Shown here in pieces: positions 50,696 to 62,849 of a stretch of 64,000 nucleotides of DNA. This DNA comes from Obelidium mucronatum (lineage: Eukaryota > Chytridiomycota > Chytridiomycetes > Chytridiales > Chytriomycetaceae). A program made the translations under genes and the position numbers. Position 1 is the stretch's first letter, and every line of letters begins with the position of its first letter. The notes below the pieces were generated by a model. The model was not told the origin of the DNA. It did not search any database and saw only the letters and a program-made list of their open reading frames with translations. Where the stretch lies: positions 124,001 through 188,000 of the forward strand of contig JAIVFH010000004.1 in assembly GCA_025765595.1 (NCBI GenBank), read 5' to 3'.

Positions 50696-52443
50696 TTATT
50701 GAATTATCCAATCCACAAATAGATACTCCATCTTTGCATTACGGTAAGCCATTCGAACCACTTTTCGTGTGTGAAAGGGCAACTCGGTCACGTAGTCAAT
50801 GTAATATGACACCTTGTCAACTCCTTCTTGGAGATAACCACGAACCGGACGAATCGGACGCCACATTTCGTTCATGGTGACTTCGACCATCTCCAATTCC
50901 TCGGCAGTAATTGGGGTTTTGTAAACCACGACACTGTATCCCAAAGTTACGACTACTTTTCCATTGTCCATACTGAACCGCCTTCCAAAGTTGATGCTTC
51001 CAATGGCTTTACACACGCGTGCAATGAGCATAATACTTGCAACTCCATTCGCGTGGTACATGTCATGAGTTTCGGGGAATATTGTCAGCCATTCATTCCA
51101 GTGATGCAATGTAGCAACAGGTTCTCCTAAGAGGAAAAATCCGACAGCATTAGCACTGTTCTGCAGGAAAAAGCCAGATGATTAATCATAACCTTCAATA
51201 ATAGGGGGAAAACATGAGACAATACCTTTGTGTTTTTCCTGAAGTCTAGTTGATGTAACCGTTCATCAAAGATGGGCGACACTTTCGCAACGTAGTCAAT
51301 GCATTTTGTAATAATACCATCGCCGCCGAAAACCGATTGGAACTTATCATAGCATTCCTCCAACGCACCGTCCCTATTCATGATTTCCATCAAATGGCGC
51401 GACAACAGAATTCCACCTCCACCGAACGCAATCTGCCCAAATCCAACAATCTGGGCTTGCACTTCTGAAAGTGCACCAATGAATAAACTATTTGTCAAAG
51501 GATCGGGATATTTGCGTACAAAATCCAACAGAGCCTCTTGAGTTGTCCAGAATGTATCATCGTCCTGAATAATGAACCATTTCGTTGTTGCAGGTGCAGT
51601 TTTGTACAACGAAGCAATGAGAAACACTACGCGTTTTTCATATCGATCGATGGAAACTTGTTGGAACTCTATGTTCATTCCTCGATTTTTTGCATCTTCT
51701 TGAATCAAGCCTTTATCGATTTTTTTTGGCAGGTTTTTGTATGTTATTCGATTTTTTGGACATCAAGTAACTTAAACTAACCCTTGAGTCTTGTCTCTTC
51801 CTCGGGATTCGGAATCTTGTCTGCAGTACTGATCAAAAGCAGTGCATTCTTGTTACCAAGTACGACATTATGATTCTGACGTGATGAAGGAGCCAACCAG
51901 TGACTTATCACTGGCATCATTTTAATCAGTCGTGAAGGCAGAGTGGCCATGCCGATCGCAAAGTCATGAAGCTCAGCCCGGGGAATAGCTCCTTTCTCTT
52001 CGTCTGTCATGACCAGTTCGGAAACCGACATGTTTGTGCACATGGAATATGGCAGTTGGATACTTGAATCGCTGTCACTAATGATGTTGGATGATTCTTG
52101 AAAGAAAGTGCGGTTGGTAGTTTTGTTGCTGCTCACTGTGAAGCTGAAAGTGGGTGTGTGTCCATCGCATGGGCTGTAATACGCCGATGAGCTGGATGTT
52201 GGAGTGATCGCAGTTTGAATTTCCGGTTTTGCAGCTGTTGAGGCTTTTGGGATAGCAGCTTGGGTGGTTTCTTTGATAGTTCTTTGGGTAGTTTGCTTTG
52301 ACGTCAAAGGAAGCACTTTTTCTGCATGGACCGAATCATGGCTGATGCGATGGACTCTTGAAGTTTCGCGAAGAAAGTTTATCGTCACTGTGATCAGCAG
52401 AAGGCATCCAACGATGTGTACTACCGCCTTCGGAGATGGCATC
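50696..52443 (-). CDS. GT31/fringe-related (DUF604-like) type II glycosyltransferase
   Basis: The ATG at 52443 gives a short cytosolic tail and a signal anchor (AVVHIVGCLLLITVTINFL, residues ~6-24), then a Ser/Thr-rich stem. The catalytic part has WFIIQDDDTFWTTQEALLDF, in which DDD is the metal-binding DxD motif, FGQIAFGGGGILLSRHLM (the acceptor-side GGG(G/A) loop) and FGGDGIITKCI. These are features of the fringe-like GT31 group and its DUF604 relatives in fungi. Two introns (~51720-51780, ~51130-51230) join the exons. It should act in the Golgi on glycoproteins or polysaccharides; the sugar is unknown. Confidence 0.78.
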
Positions 52444-52578
52444 ACAGAATTTCTTTGATACGGAAAATTCAATCAGGAGATTTCTAAAAACAAACGTCAA
52501 TGATAAAAACCCCAACTGTCAAACTACACGTGACGTTGCTTAAGCCCCTTTTCACTGGTTTCTATGGCTCGTTTTTAT

Positions 52579-53578
52579 TTATTTCATGTTTTCGTAGAAT
52601 GTCCGTGACGTTTCGACACCTAGAAAGAATGCTCCAGATGACGGAAACGCTTTCACAAGAACGGGCCCTAATCCTCTATACAAATGTGAAATGCTCTTTT
52701 GACTTCTCAAAACGCTCAAAAATGTGGTCCCCTCTTTTCCACTTTGCTGAACCTGCGTTTTGATGCTGTCGATTGGTATACAAACTATCCAATTCGCGCA
52801 TCCTGCCATTCCACCCGCTACAATAGTCTGCCATGGACTGAAGGTGTATTTTTCGGATTTGGGTTGCGGAAAAGCTTCCTTCAATCCTCGTTTCACGGCT
52901 TCAAATACTCCGAAATAGGCGGCATCTCCTGGGAAATCTCTCATTATTGTGATTCCGGTTCCTCGAAAAAGTGTTTTCAGGCCGCCATTTGCTTGCAGTG
53001 CTCGCCAGATGGGAATCAGAGGGTTTATGGATGAGGTGCTCGTTTTCCTTGTGTCAATTTGCATGAGGATTTTAATTCGTTCCGCTGGGCCTGTGATTAC
53101 AGAGAAGTGATATTGAGTATTTGACAGCAACACCCATTTCATTCATTACCCAATATAAAACTGGTTGGGATGGCAGCAAAGGCTCCTGCCAGGGCCACAT
53201 AATGAATTGGAAGGGTATCAACGACTCTTTCTCCGGCAGGAATAGATGAAAAGATCGTTTCGGAAGTGCCATTGCTGAAATAAGGCCATTGATGTTGAAT
53301 AGAATGTGTAACAGAGACCCATTACTGGTCCAGCCCCAAGCAGAACAGGAGATACTCCTCGATACATTCCTCTTACTCCATCAGCTTTTAGAATCTGCGA
53401 CATGGCATGCAAAGATGAAGTGTATCCAAATTGTGGTGACTGGAGTCTTGTTTTGACAAGATCAAACGGATGAGACACCTAAACAGGTCTCAACTTTCTC
53501 TCTGGAAAAAGCACAAGTCTTACCAGCACATTACAGACACCTCCAAAAGCACCAAAGAGGAAGGTTTCTGCCCCCATG
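52579..53578 (-). CDS. Mitochondrial carrier, acylcarnitine-carrier-like (SLC25 family)
   Basis: An inner-membrane exchanger of about 290 residues in three repeats. The signature motifs are SHPFDLVKTRLQ (repeat 1), GPAERIKILMQI (repeat 2, with Pro-x-Glu-x-x-Lys as in carnitine/acylcarnitine carriers) and IPIDSIKTQVQQ (repeat 3), with GMYRG, LFRGTG and LYRGLG halves and MRDFPGDAAYFGVFE. Three exons: 53578 to ~53523, ~53478 onward, and 53100 to the stop at 52579. An apparent +1 shift near 53283-53290 lies in the first matrix-to-membrane transition. The acylcarnitine assignment rests on the repeat-2 motif and overall similarity; an ornithine-type carrier is the main alternative. Confidence 0.82.
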
Positions 53579-53623
53579 TTGAGTCACACTTATAAAGTTG
53601 CGTTTTTATTGAAAAATGTCTCA

Positions 53624-56187
53624 TTATTCACGAATAATCCAACCCCATCCGCTCCAAAGATATTGGACCGCAGACGATTGCTCAGCAGCAACAGGAATAT
53701 TCGGATTCGCAACGGCGATCTTGGTTTCGGCTTTCAGTGGGGTTTGCGGCGAGACAGCTTTTTGCGCTGGTGCGGTTTTCTTCGGAGACGCGGGAGGTGA
53801 TGCACCACCACTCAGCTTTGCAACTTCAGCAGTTAAAGCTTCCTTTGACTTAACCAAATTGGCCAATGCATTTTGCAAAGCATCGCCAACAACCTTGTCC
53901 GCCTTAAGTTGGCGTACAACTTCCCCAGCCTCCTTAATTGCCAACTCCAAAGCAACAATCTCGGCAGTCTTTTCAATACCTGCTGGGGCTTCACTTAGCA
54001 AGACAACCTTGGTACCCTTTTTTGCCGCAGCTGCAGGCTTTCCTCCAGCAGGAGCAGCACTTGTAGTTGCGTTCTGGGTCCCGCCAGAATACTTGGCTCG
54101 CAACTCATCAGCCCGTTCGGGTTTAATCAAAGTGAAAAGGTAATCAACGGCCCCAAGCTTATGACCAGCCCTGATATCACAGCCCAACCAAGAGTCCGTA
54201 ATCTTACGGGTGGGTACGTTCAATTGGCGACAAATGTTAGCACTTGTGCTTGGGAGGTATGGATAAACAATTGCACTAATCAGATAGATGAGGTTCAGTG
54301 CAGTTCCGACCACTGTGTTGCACTTGTCGCGGTGGTTCGTGAACAAGTTGTTATCAATTTTGTTGTCTACAAAGAACGATCGTCAAAACCATACCACTTA
54401 TTTCATGATAATTACCTTGAAGATAACGGTTTCCCAGAGATGAGATCTCCATGACGTTTTTCAAGCCGGCCCTCAAACTCTTACAGGTTTCTACATTCTC
54501 AACATATTGGGCCAAAATAGCATTCACATCAGCAATCAGTTTCCTTTCAGCTTCACCATTGGAATTGTATTCTGGGACAATGCTGGCATACTTTGAACCA
54601 GCAAACTTCATGACCCTGTTGACGAAGTTGCCAAGGTTGGCCAACAGTTCTCCATTATTCGCGTTGATAAATGGAGTCCATGCAAACTGACTGTCAGCAG
54701 ACTCAGGTCTGTTGGACAAAAGGAAGTAGCGCCAGACGTCAACTGGGATTTGTGATTCAGCGACATTGTTACCAAACACACCAACTCCACGAGACTTAGA
54801 GAATTTGGCGGTTTCGTATTGCAAATACTCTGAAAGCACGTTAGTAAATCGCAAATCAGAATGAAGATAATTCACCTGTGGTCGACAAGTGATGCAATAG
54901 GGTATATTGTTCCCCAGTTCCAATCAACGAGCTAGGGAACAACACGGTATGGAATGGAACATTATCCTTGCCCATAAATTGGTACAGTTTCACGTCTTCC
55001 GGGTTCTTCCACCATTTTTCCCACTCGTCACTATACGCTGCGGTAATGGAAAGGTACCCGATCGGAGCATCGAACCAAACATAGAACACCTTGTCCTTGA
55101 ACTCTTCTTTTGGCACTTTAACTCCCCACTTCAAATCACGAGTAATGCATCGTGGTTTGAGTCCTTCTTTCAACCAAGACTTTGTGATGTTGATGGAATT
55201 GGTAGACCATTTTCCTGAATGGGGCAAACTAAATATCAATTGCCAACTTAAATAAATAAATAAACCAACCCTCAACACTGGATTCATTCACCCAAGCTTC
55301 CAATGCCTCCTGTGCCTCCGTCAAGTTCAGGAAAATATGTCTCGAGTCCTTGATGACTGGCTCGGCTCCATCCAATTTACATCGAGGCTTAATAAGCTCT
55401 GTTGCGTTCAAAAGCTTTCCACATTGATCACACTGGTCACCACCAGCATCGTCATAGGCGCAATTTGGGCAGATACCGTGCACAAAACGGTCAGCTAGGA
55501 AACTCTTGTGAGTTTCACAATAAAGTTGAGTGACCGTTTGATGCTCGGTTTTGCCATTTTCGTCAAGTTTATGGAAAATATCTTGTGTGATTCTGGTGAA
55601 AAAAGGATTTAGCACGCGTTTACAGCGTTCGCACCAGTTACTTTGTTTGCGCAGGTGTACTGGTTCTTCCAAAGATATCAAAGTCGACATTGAACCAATC
55701 ATATGTGTCCTTGTGGTGCTTGTGATACTTATCACAGATTTCCTGGCAAGTCAGACCTTCTTGGAGGGCCTTTGTCTCAGTAGCTGTTCCGTATTCATCT
55801 GTTCCGCAAACGTATAGGGTATTGTATCCTCGCAAGCGACAGTATCTATGTTGCTTGTAGATTAGCCTTCCTGTGATTCACTCGCTTGGTTTTTTCCTCC
55901 TTTTTTTGCCTCCCGCAGCGTTTTCACACAAAGAGGAGAACCCACCTTGCATACACATCAGCACTTAGAACGCATCCAATAATATTTCCCAAGTGTGGAA
56001 TGTTGTTGACGTAAGGCAGAGCACTTGTAATCAGCACGTTCTTGCGGCCTTTGATGGGCAGTCTACACAGAAAGCGTAAGCAGGCGTCCAAAGCAATTGC
56101 CCAAACCAAAGCGTATCATTGTACGAACACTTTGCGCGAGTGATGATCGAGGACAATCGTGACGTTGGGGTCAACGCTGTGAGCCAT
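53624..56187 (-). CDS. MES1: Cytosolic methionyl-tRNA synthetase with C-terminal WHEP-like domain
   Basis: Charges tRNA-Met. Starts at 56187 ([20 protein letters not shown]) and after an intron enters [19 protein letters not shown], the HIGH-box region, then [11 protein letters not shown], a zinc-knuckle region with [44 protein letters not shown] and [12 protein letters not shown] (KMSKS). The anticodon-binding helical domain follows. The C-terminus has a Lys/Ala-rich linker and a WHEP-like helical pair ([20 protein letters not shown]), then a Pro/Ala-rich end. No GST-like N-terminal domain is present, unlike yeast Mes1. Frames join well through about five introns. A 59-base promoter is shared with POLD3. 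Confidence 0.93.
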
Positions 56188-56246
56188 GTTTTGAGACTTT
56201 TTAGAAGTTAAAAAAAAACCGAATTTGGCCTTATTCAATCGCAATA
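56188..56246. promoter_or_regulatory. 59-base bidirectional promoter, MetRS / POLD3
   Basis: The two divergent ATGs are 59 bases apart. The gap holds a run of A and a CTTATTCAATCGC stretch, without a clear TATA box. Confidence 0.45.
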
Positions 56247-58167
56247 ATGCAGCACATTGATGATATTCTCAAAGGCGGCAGCGACGTGGTAAGTTTGCTT
56301 CGATTCTAACGCAGCGCATGCTGATAAACGTCGATAGGTGACGTACAGACTGCTTGCTCGACAGGCCAAGATATCTGTCAACAGTGCCAAAGAGTTGAGT
56401 AGATGCAACAAGCAATGAGTGCACTGACAATCATTAAGACTGCTTGAAGAATATTCAATGTCGAATCAAGGCAGGATCCACGTGAGCTACCTCATTACAG
56501 GCGAAATAGCAAGTGGGTGACCAACGATGTCAGCGGAGCTGGGAAGGAACTGAATACTTTCCAGCTAGCACAGGTGACGCGGATGATGAAGCTACAACGG
56601 AGATTCGCGTTGTTCCTCAGGAGCTGTTGGAGGGCAAGTTGTTGGAAGATTCGGACAAACTTATTCAACTGCAACCTTTTCAGATGCAAAGGCCAGTTAC
56701 TCGAGCTTCACTATACATATTTATAGCATTGAGAATGCCCCTATCAAGGTACTAACTGATTTATTATTGTTATTGAGGAATAATAATGAAACATCAATTC
56801 AGAGCAACGATGTCTTTGCAAACATTGACGTTGAAGTCAACAAAGTAGACTCGCTGGATTTGATGACGTGCGTTTCGAAGATTTCTCTATTTGCGAACTC
56901 ACAAGATTTGTTTCCAGTAAATGTCGAGTTTTGAAGAATCCCAGCATCACCTACACAGCCAGACCATTGTTCTCAAGTTCTGGACATAACGTGGCTGTAA
57001 AACCTCATGTATCACCTTTTGTATTATTTTTTTCCAAAACTCTTGATATTCATAGACGACTCAAAGCCAGCGGCAGTCCAGCCTCAACCATCAAAACCAG
57101 CTCTTCAAATTCAAAAACAAACATCGTCCGTTTCTGCAACTTCAAGTAAAGGCGCTTCATCTAAATCGTGAGAGTTCCCAAATCACATTTTGTCCTCATT
57201 AATGGGATTTGCCAGGAAACCATCAAAACCCAACCCCACAACTAAGAGTGGCTTTTTTGCAAATCAAATCAAACAAGATGAGGAAAGGAAGCAAAAGGCG
57301 ATGGTGTTAGAAGCCGGAAAGCAGGCTGAGCGCGAAAAGATCAAGGAGAAAGTTCGCGCCGAAGCTTTAAAAGATGCCTTTGTCAATCAAGAAGTAGATG
57401 CGAAATTAATGGGAATGTTTGACGAAGATGATGAGGTATACAGTATATTTCTTATTTTACCTACCAACTATATTTATGGTGGTTTCAGGTGAATCCCAGA
57501 AAACGAGGAGCCGACTCCGATGATGGTAGTATCGATATTTCATCGATTGAAATTCGAATTAATTGATTTTCGTTATTTAGAAGAGGGTGGATCTGACCAA
57601 GATGATCACGAAACCAAGAGGCTTCGTCTCATGGCAAAACTCTCTGCGGACCCTAATGCAAGTAACGAAGAAGAAGAGGAGGATTCTATGGATGGAACTC
57701 AACAACCTAGCGAACCAACGAATGAACTAATGGTAGATGATGCTGTTATCAATGGAGTCACAGAACCAGGTAATTCGAAACCCGCTTGGACCACTATTCT
57801 CTCTTTCGACAAATCATTCAAGCTATTGGTAGACATTGAACGCATTACAAGACGCGTTCGTCGTCGTAGAAAGGTTATCAAGAAGGTAACATCCCAAGTT
57901 GGAAAATACATGAAAACTGTGGACGTCGAAGGCTGGGAATCTTACAGTGAAGAGGAACTCGCCCCTGTAGTTAAATCTGTCCCGAAAGTGCCCGTTATGC
58001 AACAACACGATGTGGTGGTGGATCCGATGCCTGTCGAGAATAAACCAGTTGAAGCTGCGGCGAGTACCAAAAAAACATCCCCTACCAAGCCAAAAGGAAA
58101 AGCTGCGACCAAAAAAGCTGCTGCAAACCATGGACAAAAGCTTATTTCAAGTTTTTTTAAGAAGTAG
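56247..58167 (+). CDS. POLD3: DNA polymerase delta subunit 3 (Pol32/Cdc27/POLD3 homologue)
   Basis: Non-catalytic subunit that links DNA polymerase delta to PCNA. Exons give MQHIDDILKGGSDVVTYRLL, SVNSAKE, NQGRIHVSYLITGEIA, then ASYSSFTIYIYSIENAPIK and DVFANIDVEV: the winged-helix N-terminus that contacts the B subunit. The rest is Lys/Glu-rich and disordered. The very C-terminus GQKLISSFFKK is a canonical PCNA-interacting (PIP) box, Q-x-x-I-x-x-F-F, placed exactly where Pol32 has it. About six short introns (for example ~57435-57488). Joins around 56440-56760 are only partly resolved. It ends 32 bases from the convergent meckelin gene. Confidence 0.82.
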
Positions 58168-58199
58168 TGTATGTTATTGGAATAAATAAATCAACAAGC

Positions 58200-61100
58200 T
58201 TAAACCAAAAATTTCCAATCCAATAATGTCTTGTTGGACAAGTTTTGTTCCCCAAAATGGGATCGCGTGAAAACTACGACGCAGTCAATCAAGTATATGC
58301 CAAGTGCTGCTGCTGGCACAGAGTTCATACCGACATCAATGCAAACAAATAATAATGCGTAGCAGATTAAAATAGCTGGTTCGATTCCACGAAGCAGAAC
58401 TCGAGTATACGACATGGGATCTAATAGATTTACTTAATTGAATTGCGCTAAGTTTATCGGCCTTACGTTACTCACCATGTAAAAACACAGACCCCTGAAA
58501 AGTATCAGGTGTCGCACCTATAAGTTTCTCGATATACGTTTTTTCCCTCGTGCTATATTGAAATTCTTTGAAGTTCTAAATGTGTGCCCTTAGTCTTATG
58601 AGCATACTACAAGATACAGGTCGATATACTTTGTCGAAAAAACTGCAAAGAAACTTATTCACTGTTTGATATGCTGTAATCGAAGCTTCGTCAGCAGCCT
58701 TCATCTTTCGCGTTGGTTTGGAAGTGGCGCCTAATTTGCTGGGTTAGGGAGATAACACCTCAATGCCATACTAACTGAGTCTTAGATTGGCTCGCTTCAT
58801 TTGGGAAAATGGGTCCTAATCAATTGTTTAAGCCAACTTCGCAACAAAGTTGTCAAAACAACAATATACCGCCGAGACTACAACTCCGTAAATTTTATCA
58901 TATGTGGAGCGAACTTCGGGAGTGGCAAAAATTTCAAATGCTTGTTGATCCGATTGATCTAAGCCTCTATTTGGAACCATATCATTCTGAACTATCAGTT
59001 AGACACCGAAACTGCAACAAAATTGCACATACACCTCACCTCCTCTTTTCTCAAGCAGTCGTTAAGTTCATTGATACATGTATCAGCCGATTGATGTACA
59101 GAGCGCCCATGAATATAGAACCCATGCCGTTTTTCATCAAAAACCAATAAACTGATGTTCGAAACGGATAATAAGTCAGAGTATTGCAGAAATCTGTCTC
59201 TATAGAATCTGTCATAGACCAGATATCTGAACAGAAGCTGCAGTATGATCAGAATAGCCCACCTTTTTTTGAAATTGCAAAGAAAAAAACCTGTAAACCA
59301 ATCAACATTATCCAGATCAAACAATCGATTCCATAAATTAAAATGGGATTTCGAGGTCCAGGAGATAAATTTCGAATATCAGGCTGTGGTGTTGCTGCGT
59401 ACTGCAAATGAAGACCATCAAGTATAAAATACATCCAAACGAGTTGAAACTCGATGGAAACCTTGCGCGTACATTGAAGAGAACGCCATTGATTCGCCAT
59501 GAAGATGGTGCGCCAAATGCTTACTGGTGCTGACTTTCCAGAAGACGATGGATCTTTTGCAGATTGGACAAGCTTTCCACGGGACTTTTCCCAGTCAAAG
59601 AAAAACATGCTCACTTTGCATTGATTATATATGCGTATTGCCACATACGAAGTCTGTAAAAAGTATTTAATAACTGGACAACAAAAAAAGGGATCCAAGC
59701 CGTTAACCTGAGTAATTGCTGCAACCGTTAGAACAGATGTGAAAATAAACAAATCAGCCGCTGCAGTTGGAATCAGCAGGTACAGAGTGCTTTGTCCTTT
59801 GTAGAAAAAGAGCCAGTAGGAGCAAATCAACACAAGATACCAAAAGTATGTTGAACCCGCACAACCACAGATATTAATAAGAGATTGGGCAATAATCTTA
59901 AGAGGCGGGTTGATTAAAACAAGCATATTACTTAAGAAGTGTTTTACCTGGACATCAATCGATTCTCCAACAACCGTATTTCGTTTCGACCATTGGAGGG
60001 TTCGATAAATAGCACTCATGAGGACTCCGCCAGTTGCCAATGAAAAAAATATTTGCATCGAGCTCCAGAAATCGATTAAACTCATTACATATTGAACTTT
60101 GAAATTGAACTGCAGCAAATTGTCAATTGAAGTTCTGGCCAATATGAGTTGGAAAAACTAGTACATACAGGAGGAGATGCGTACACGCTTGAGTCAGTTG
60201 GGGATATGACTCCATCTACAGTTCGTTCAGCGTATGTGATATCCATGATGGGCATGTAGATTTTCCCTGCCTGGCCAGCAACAGGAGCGGAAGTAGTAGT
60301 AGCGCCAGTTCCGGTAGCTTGAGTGATTCTAAAAACTAGATGTAAGGTGCAATGCTTGATTCAAAAGAATATGCAGAGCTACCTGAAAGATATTGAAGTC
60401 GGAACTCTGATGACTTTGAGCACTCCGTTGGAAACACCGCTTATGTTATCAATGAGGAAAAATCTTCGGGTGAATGTATTTCCTGCATAGTAGAAGTCAT
60501 ATCCGTATTGATTTTGTGGCATATTAAGAACCCGAACTGGAATGGGCAAATAAGCACCCGCATCATCGATCAAAACTAAATTGCAAATACGTTAGACAAA
60601 AAAAAACAATCGTTATCTTACAAATGTCGTAAAAAGTTGTTTGAAAAGTGCTGTTGACCACATTTGCAATATTGATGTTGCAAGAAATCTCATAATTATG
60701 GCCCACAATCAACCATGGCGTCGCGCTCACATCAGAAGTAGAACAAAACGCAAATTGGTTTTTCAAATACTGATAGCCAAGAAACTGGCCAGTGGCTGAA
60801 TATGCAGCAAGAACAAAATTCAACATCCCCGTTTTCTAAACATGGATATTGCGTAAATCAACAGAAAAAAAATTAGCATTGTGGGTAGTTACAGATGGAT
60901 TATTTAAATTGATGGTGACATTCGGAACAAGCTGTGCTATTTGAGAAGGGATCTCGGAGTAGTACAACCACGGCATTCCAACGTATCTAAAAGCCAGTAG
61001 AAATAAGAAAAAATCCAATAATATTTGAAGGATACCGTTTAAACAATGGAGACAGTGATGAGGTTGGCCGAGACTGATAGCTCTGTGTGTATAAAGAACA

Positions 61101-62201
61101 CGCAGTCGAAGAAGTATCATAAAACTGCAAAACACAAAGGTTTGCAAGAACTTGGCATGCTGTTTCGTCCCAATAATTCTTTGCAGATTGTGTCAACAAT
61201 CCCCAGTTTTAGTCATTCCATTAAGTTTACCTTGCAAAACAATGCCGCCGACTCCACATTGCTGGCGAAAAAGTCTGATGCAAAATTCGAGACAGTAGAA
61301 ACTGTATTTCCGGGCCCCATCGGGGTCTTGAGTTTTCGAAGATTAATATGTAGCAGAAACAAATCAGAAATTAACATACAGTATACGAAATTGTTGTGGA
61401 AGAAATAATTGGCAGCTTTGCAGTCGCGTTGATGCATTCAGTTCCGACAGGTTGTGCGTAGTATCCCATTGTTGAATTGCAACTGCAACTATATTGCCCC
61501 GTAGCAGCTTGATTGGCGATCATTCCAGGTTGGGGACATTGAATGCATGATGAAATATCTGGACTTGGATATGATCCTGATGGGCATGTGGTGCAAACTG
61601 CAGTCGAGAGGGCAACATTATCGGTATTTCGCGTCCCTTCCATTTATAATGTTTTATGGTTAATACAAACTTTCAGTATACTATCAATCTCTTACGAAGG
61701 TACTGAAAGGCGGCGCATGGGCATGTGAGTTGACCAGCGACAGTGGTAACATTGTTTGGGCATGATAGACAAAAACTCCTGTCGAAGGATGATATCTGAA
61801 AAGTTCACTTTCAACTACAGCAATGCGATCTATTCAAAAGTATGGTGTTTACTTGGCCGTTTGGGCATTGTACACAAGAACTTGAAGGATCCATGAGGCT
61901 CAGGCCACCAGAAATGATGTACCCATTAGCGCATTCGCAAAACGCTGTTAAGGTATTTGAGCTCTGAAGGTTGTCTATAATCGAGTTTCTTACGTGATCC
62001 GGCGAGTTTAGAGTACGAGTTCTCTGTAAGGACCGTCTGATTGGAACCACAAGTTCTGCAATACAGCTCTGCGACATCAAACGCCTGATTGGCGGCACAA
62101 TTCGCTGCAGATGTCACGAAAGGCGGCAGTGAAATAGACGCGAGCGATTGGCCGAGAATACTGCTCGTGAAGGCTATAAGTATTAGGACCAGAAGAATCA
62201 T
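58200..62201 (-). CDS. TMEM67: Meckelin (TMEM67/MKS3), ciliary transition-zone receptor
   Basis: A ~1,000-residue membrane protein of the transition zone at the base of cilia. A signal peptide (MILLVLILIAFTSSILGQ) starts at 62201, followed by Cys-rich EGF-like repeats (CANGYIISGG, CVQCPNGQ, CTTCPSGSY, CSCNSTMGYY), ACQVLANLCVLQF, a beta-rich part (AYLPIPVRVLN, RRFFLIDNISG, VIRVPTSISFR), then transmembrane helices and the family-specific MFFFDWEKSRG, SIWRTIFMANQW, LLSVSNISLLVFDEKRHG, YIHGRSVHQSAD and the C-terminus LSNKTLLDWKFLV. More than a dozen short introns and possibly some frame changes are needed; not all exon borders are resolved. It marks a flagellated life stage. Confidence 0.92.
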
Positions 62202-62253
62202 TTGTTTTGGTTATTATAAAATTGAATCTCCGCCAAACACCTTTCATCTCCTT

Positions 62254-62781
62254 TCATCGATACAGCTGGCATTTCTTCAGGCATTCTTGAACGTCTTCTC
62301 GATAATACGGGGCAGTTGCAATTGCAGCAGAGATTCCTTCGGGTTGCTCAATCCATTTGTGAAACAGGAGTCCTCGCTCCTTCAAAGTAGCTTCAACTTT
62401 ATCCAACGATCCTTCATTCTTTGTCTCCATCACGACCTAGGTTTCTTCCTTAGTCTCAGCCAATGCTATGTTATAACAGCTAAACCTTTCGCATTCCTTC
62501 TAAATCCGACATGTATTGAATAACTCGTTGCTCGTCGCGGTATTTATGAAGAACGGCTGTAGCAGCATGTGCTGCGTTTCCAATCACGGCGCCCATTGGC
62601 CAGTTCAATGTCTGTGATAGCGTGGAGTCAGGTTGAGCCTCTGTCGATATGGCAAATCGATTGCTGAACGCACCTTAGCTAGATCTTTACGCACGATTAT
62701 GAACACTGTTAGAAAGGCCTGTGGTGTCGTGCCGTTGGCCGGTGTTGTCAGAGCTGCCATTTCGTGACCCTCGCTGTTCAT
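62254..62781 (-). CDS. PTRHD1-type peptidyl-tRNA hydrolase-like protein
   Basis: Three exons join cleanly: 62781 onward (MNSEGHEMAAL; FLTVFIIVRKDLAK), a middle exon (TLNWPMGAVIGNAAHAATAV, MSDLEGMRK) and a last exon (VVMETKNEGSLDKVEATL, WIEQPEGISAAIATAPY, CLKKCQLYR) ending at 62254. Length ~137 residues. The RKDL, AQ/NAAHA and (L/I)EQPE motifs are those of PTRHD1, a relative of archaeal-type peptidyl-tRNA hydrolase 2, which frees peptides from stalled peptidyl-tRNA. Enzymatic activity of PTRHD1 proteins is not certain. No frame damage. It lies between meckelin and tryptophan synthase on the same strand, with gaps of 52 and 68 bases. Confidence 0.85.
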
Positions 62782-62849
62782 GAATACTGAAAAAACGACA
62801 TCCCTTTATTTATAATAGTAAATCATTAAAATGAACGTTGAGCATTCAT

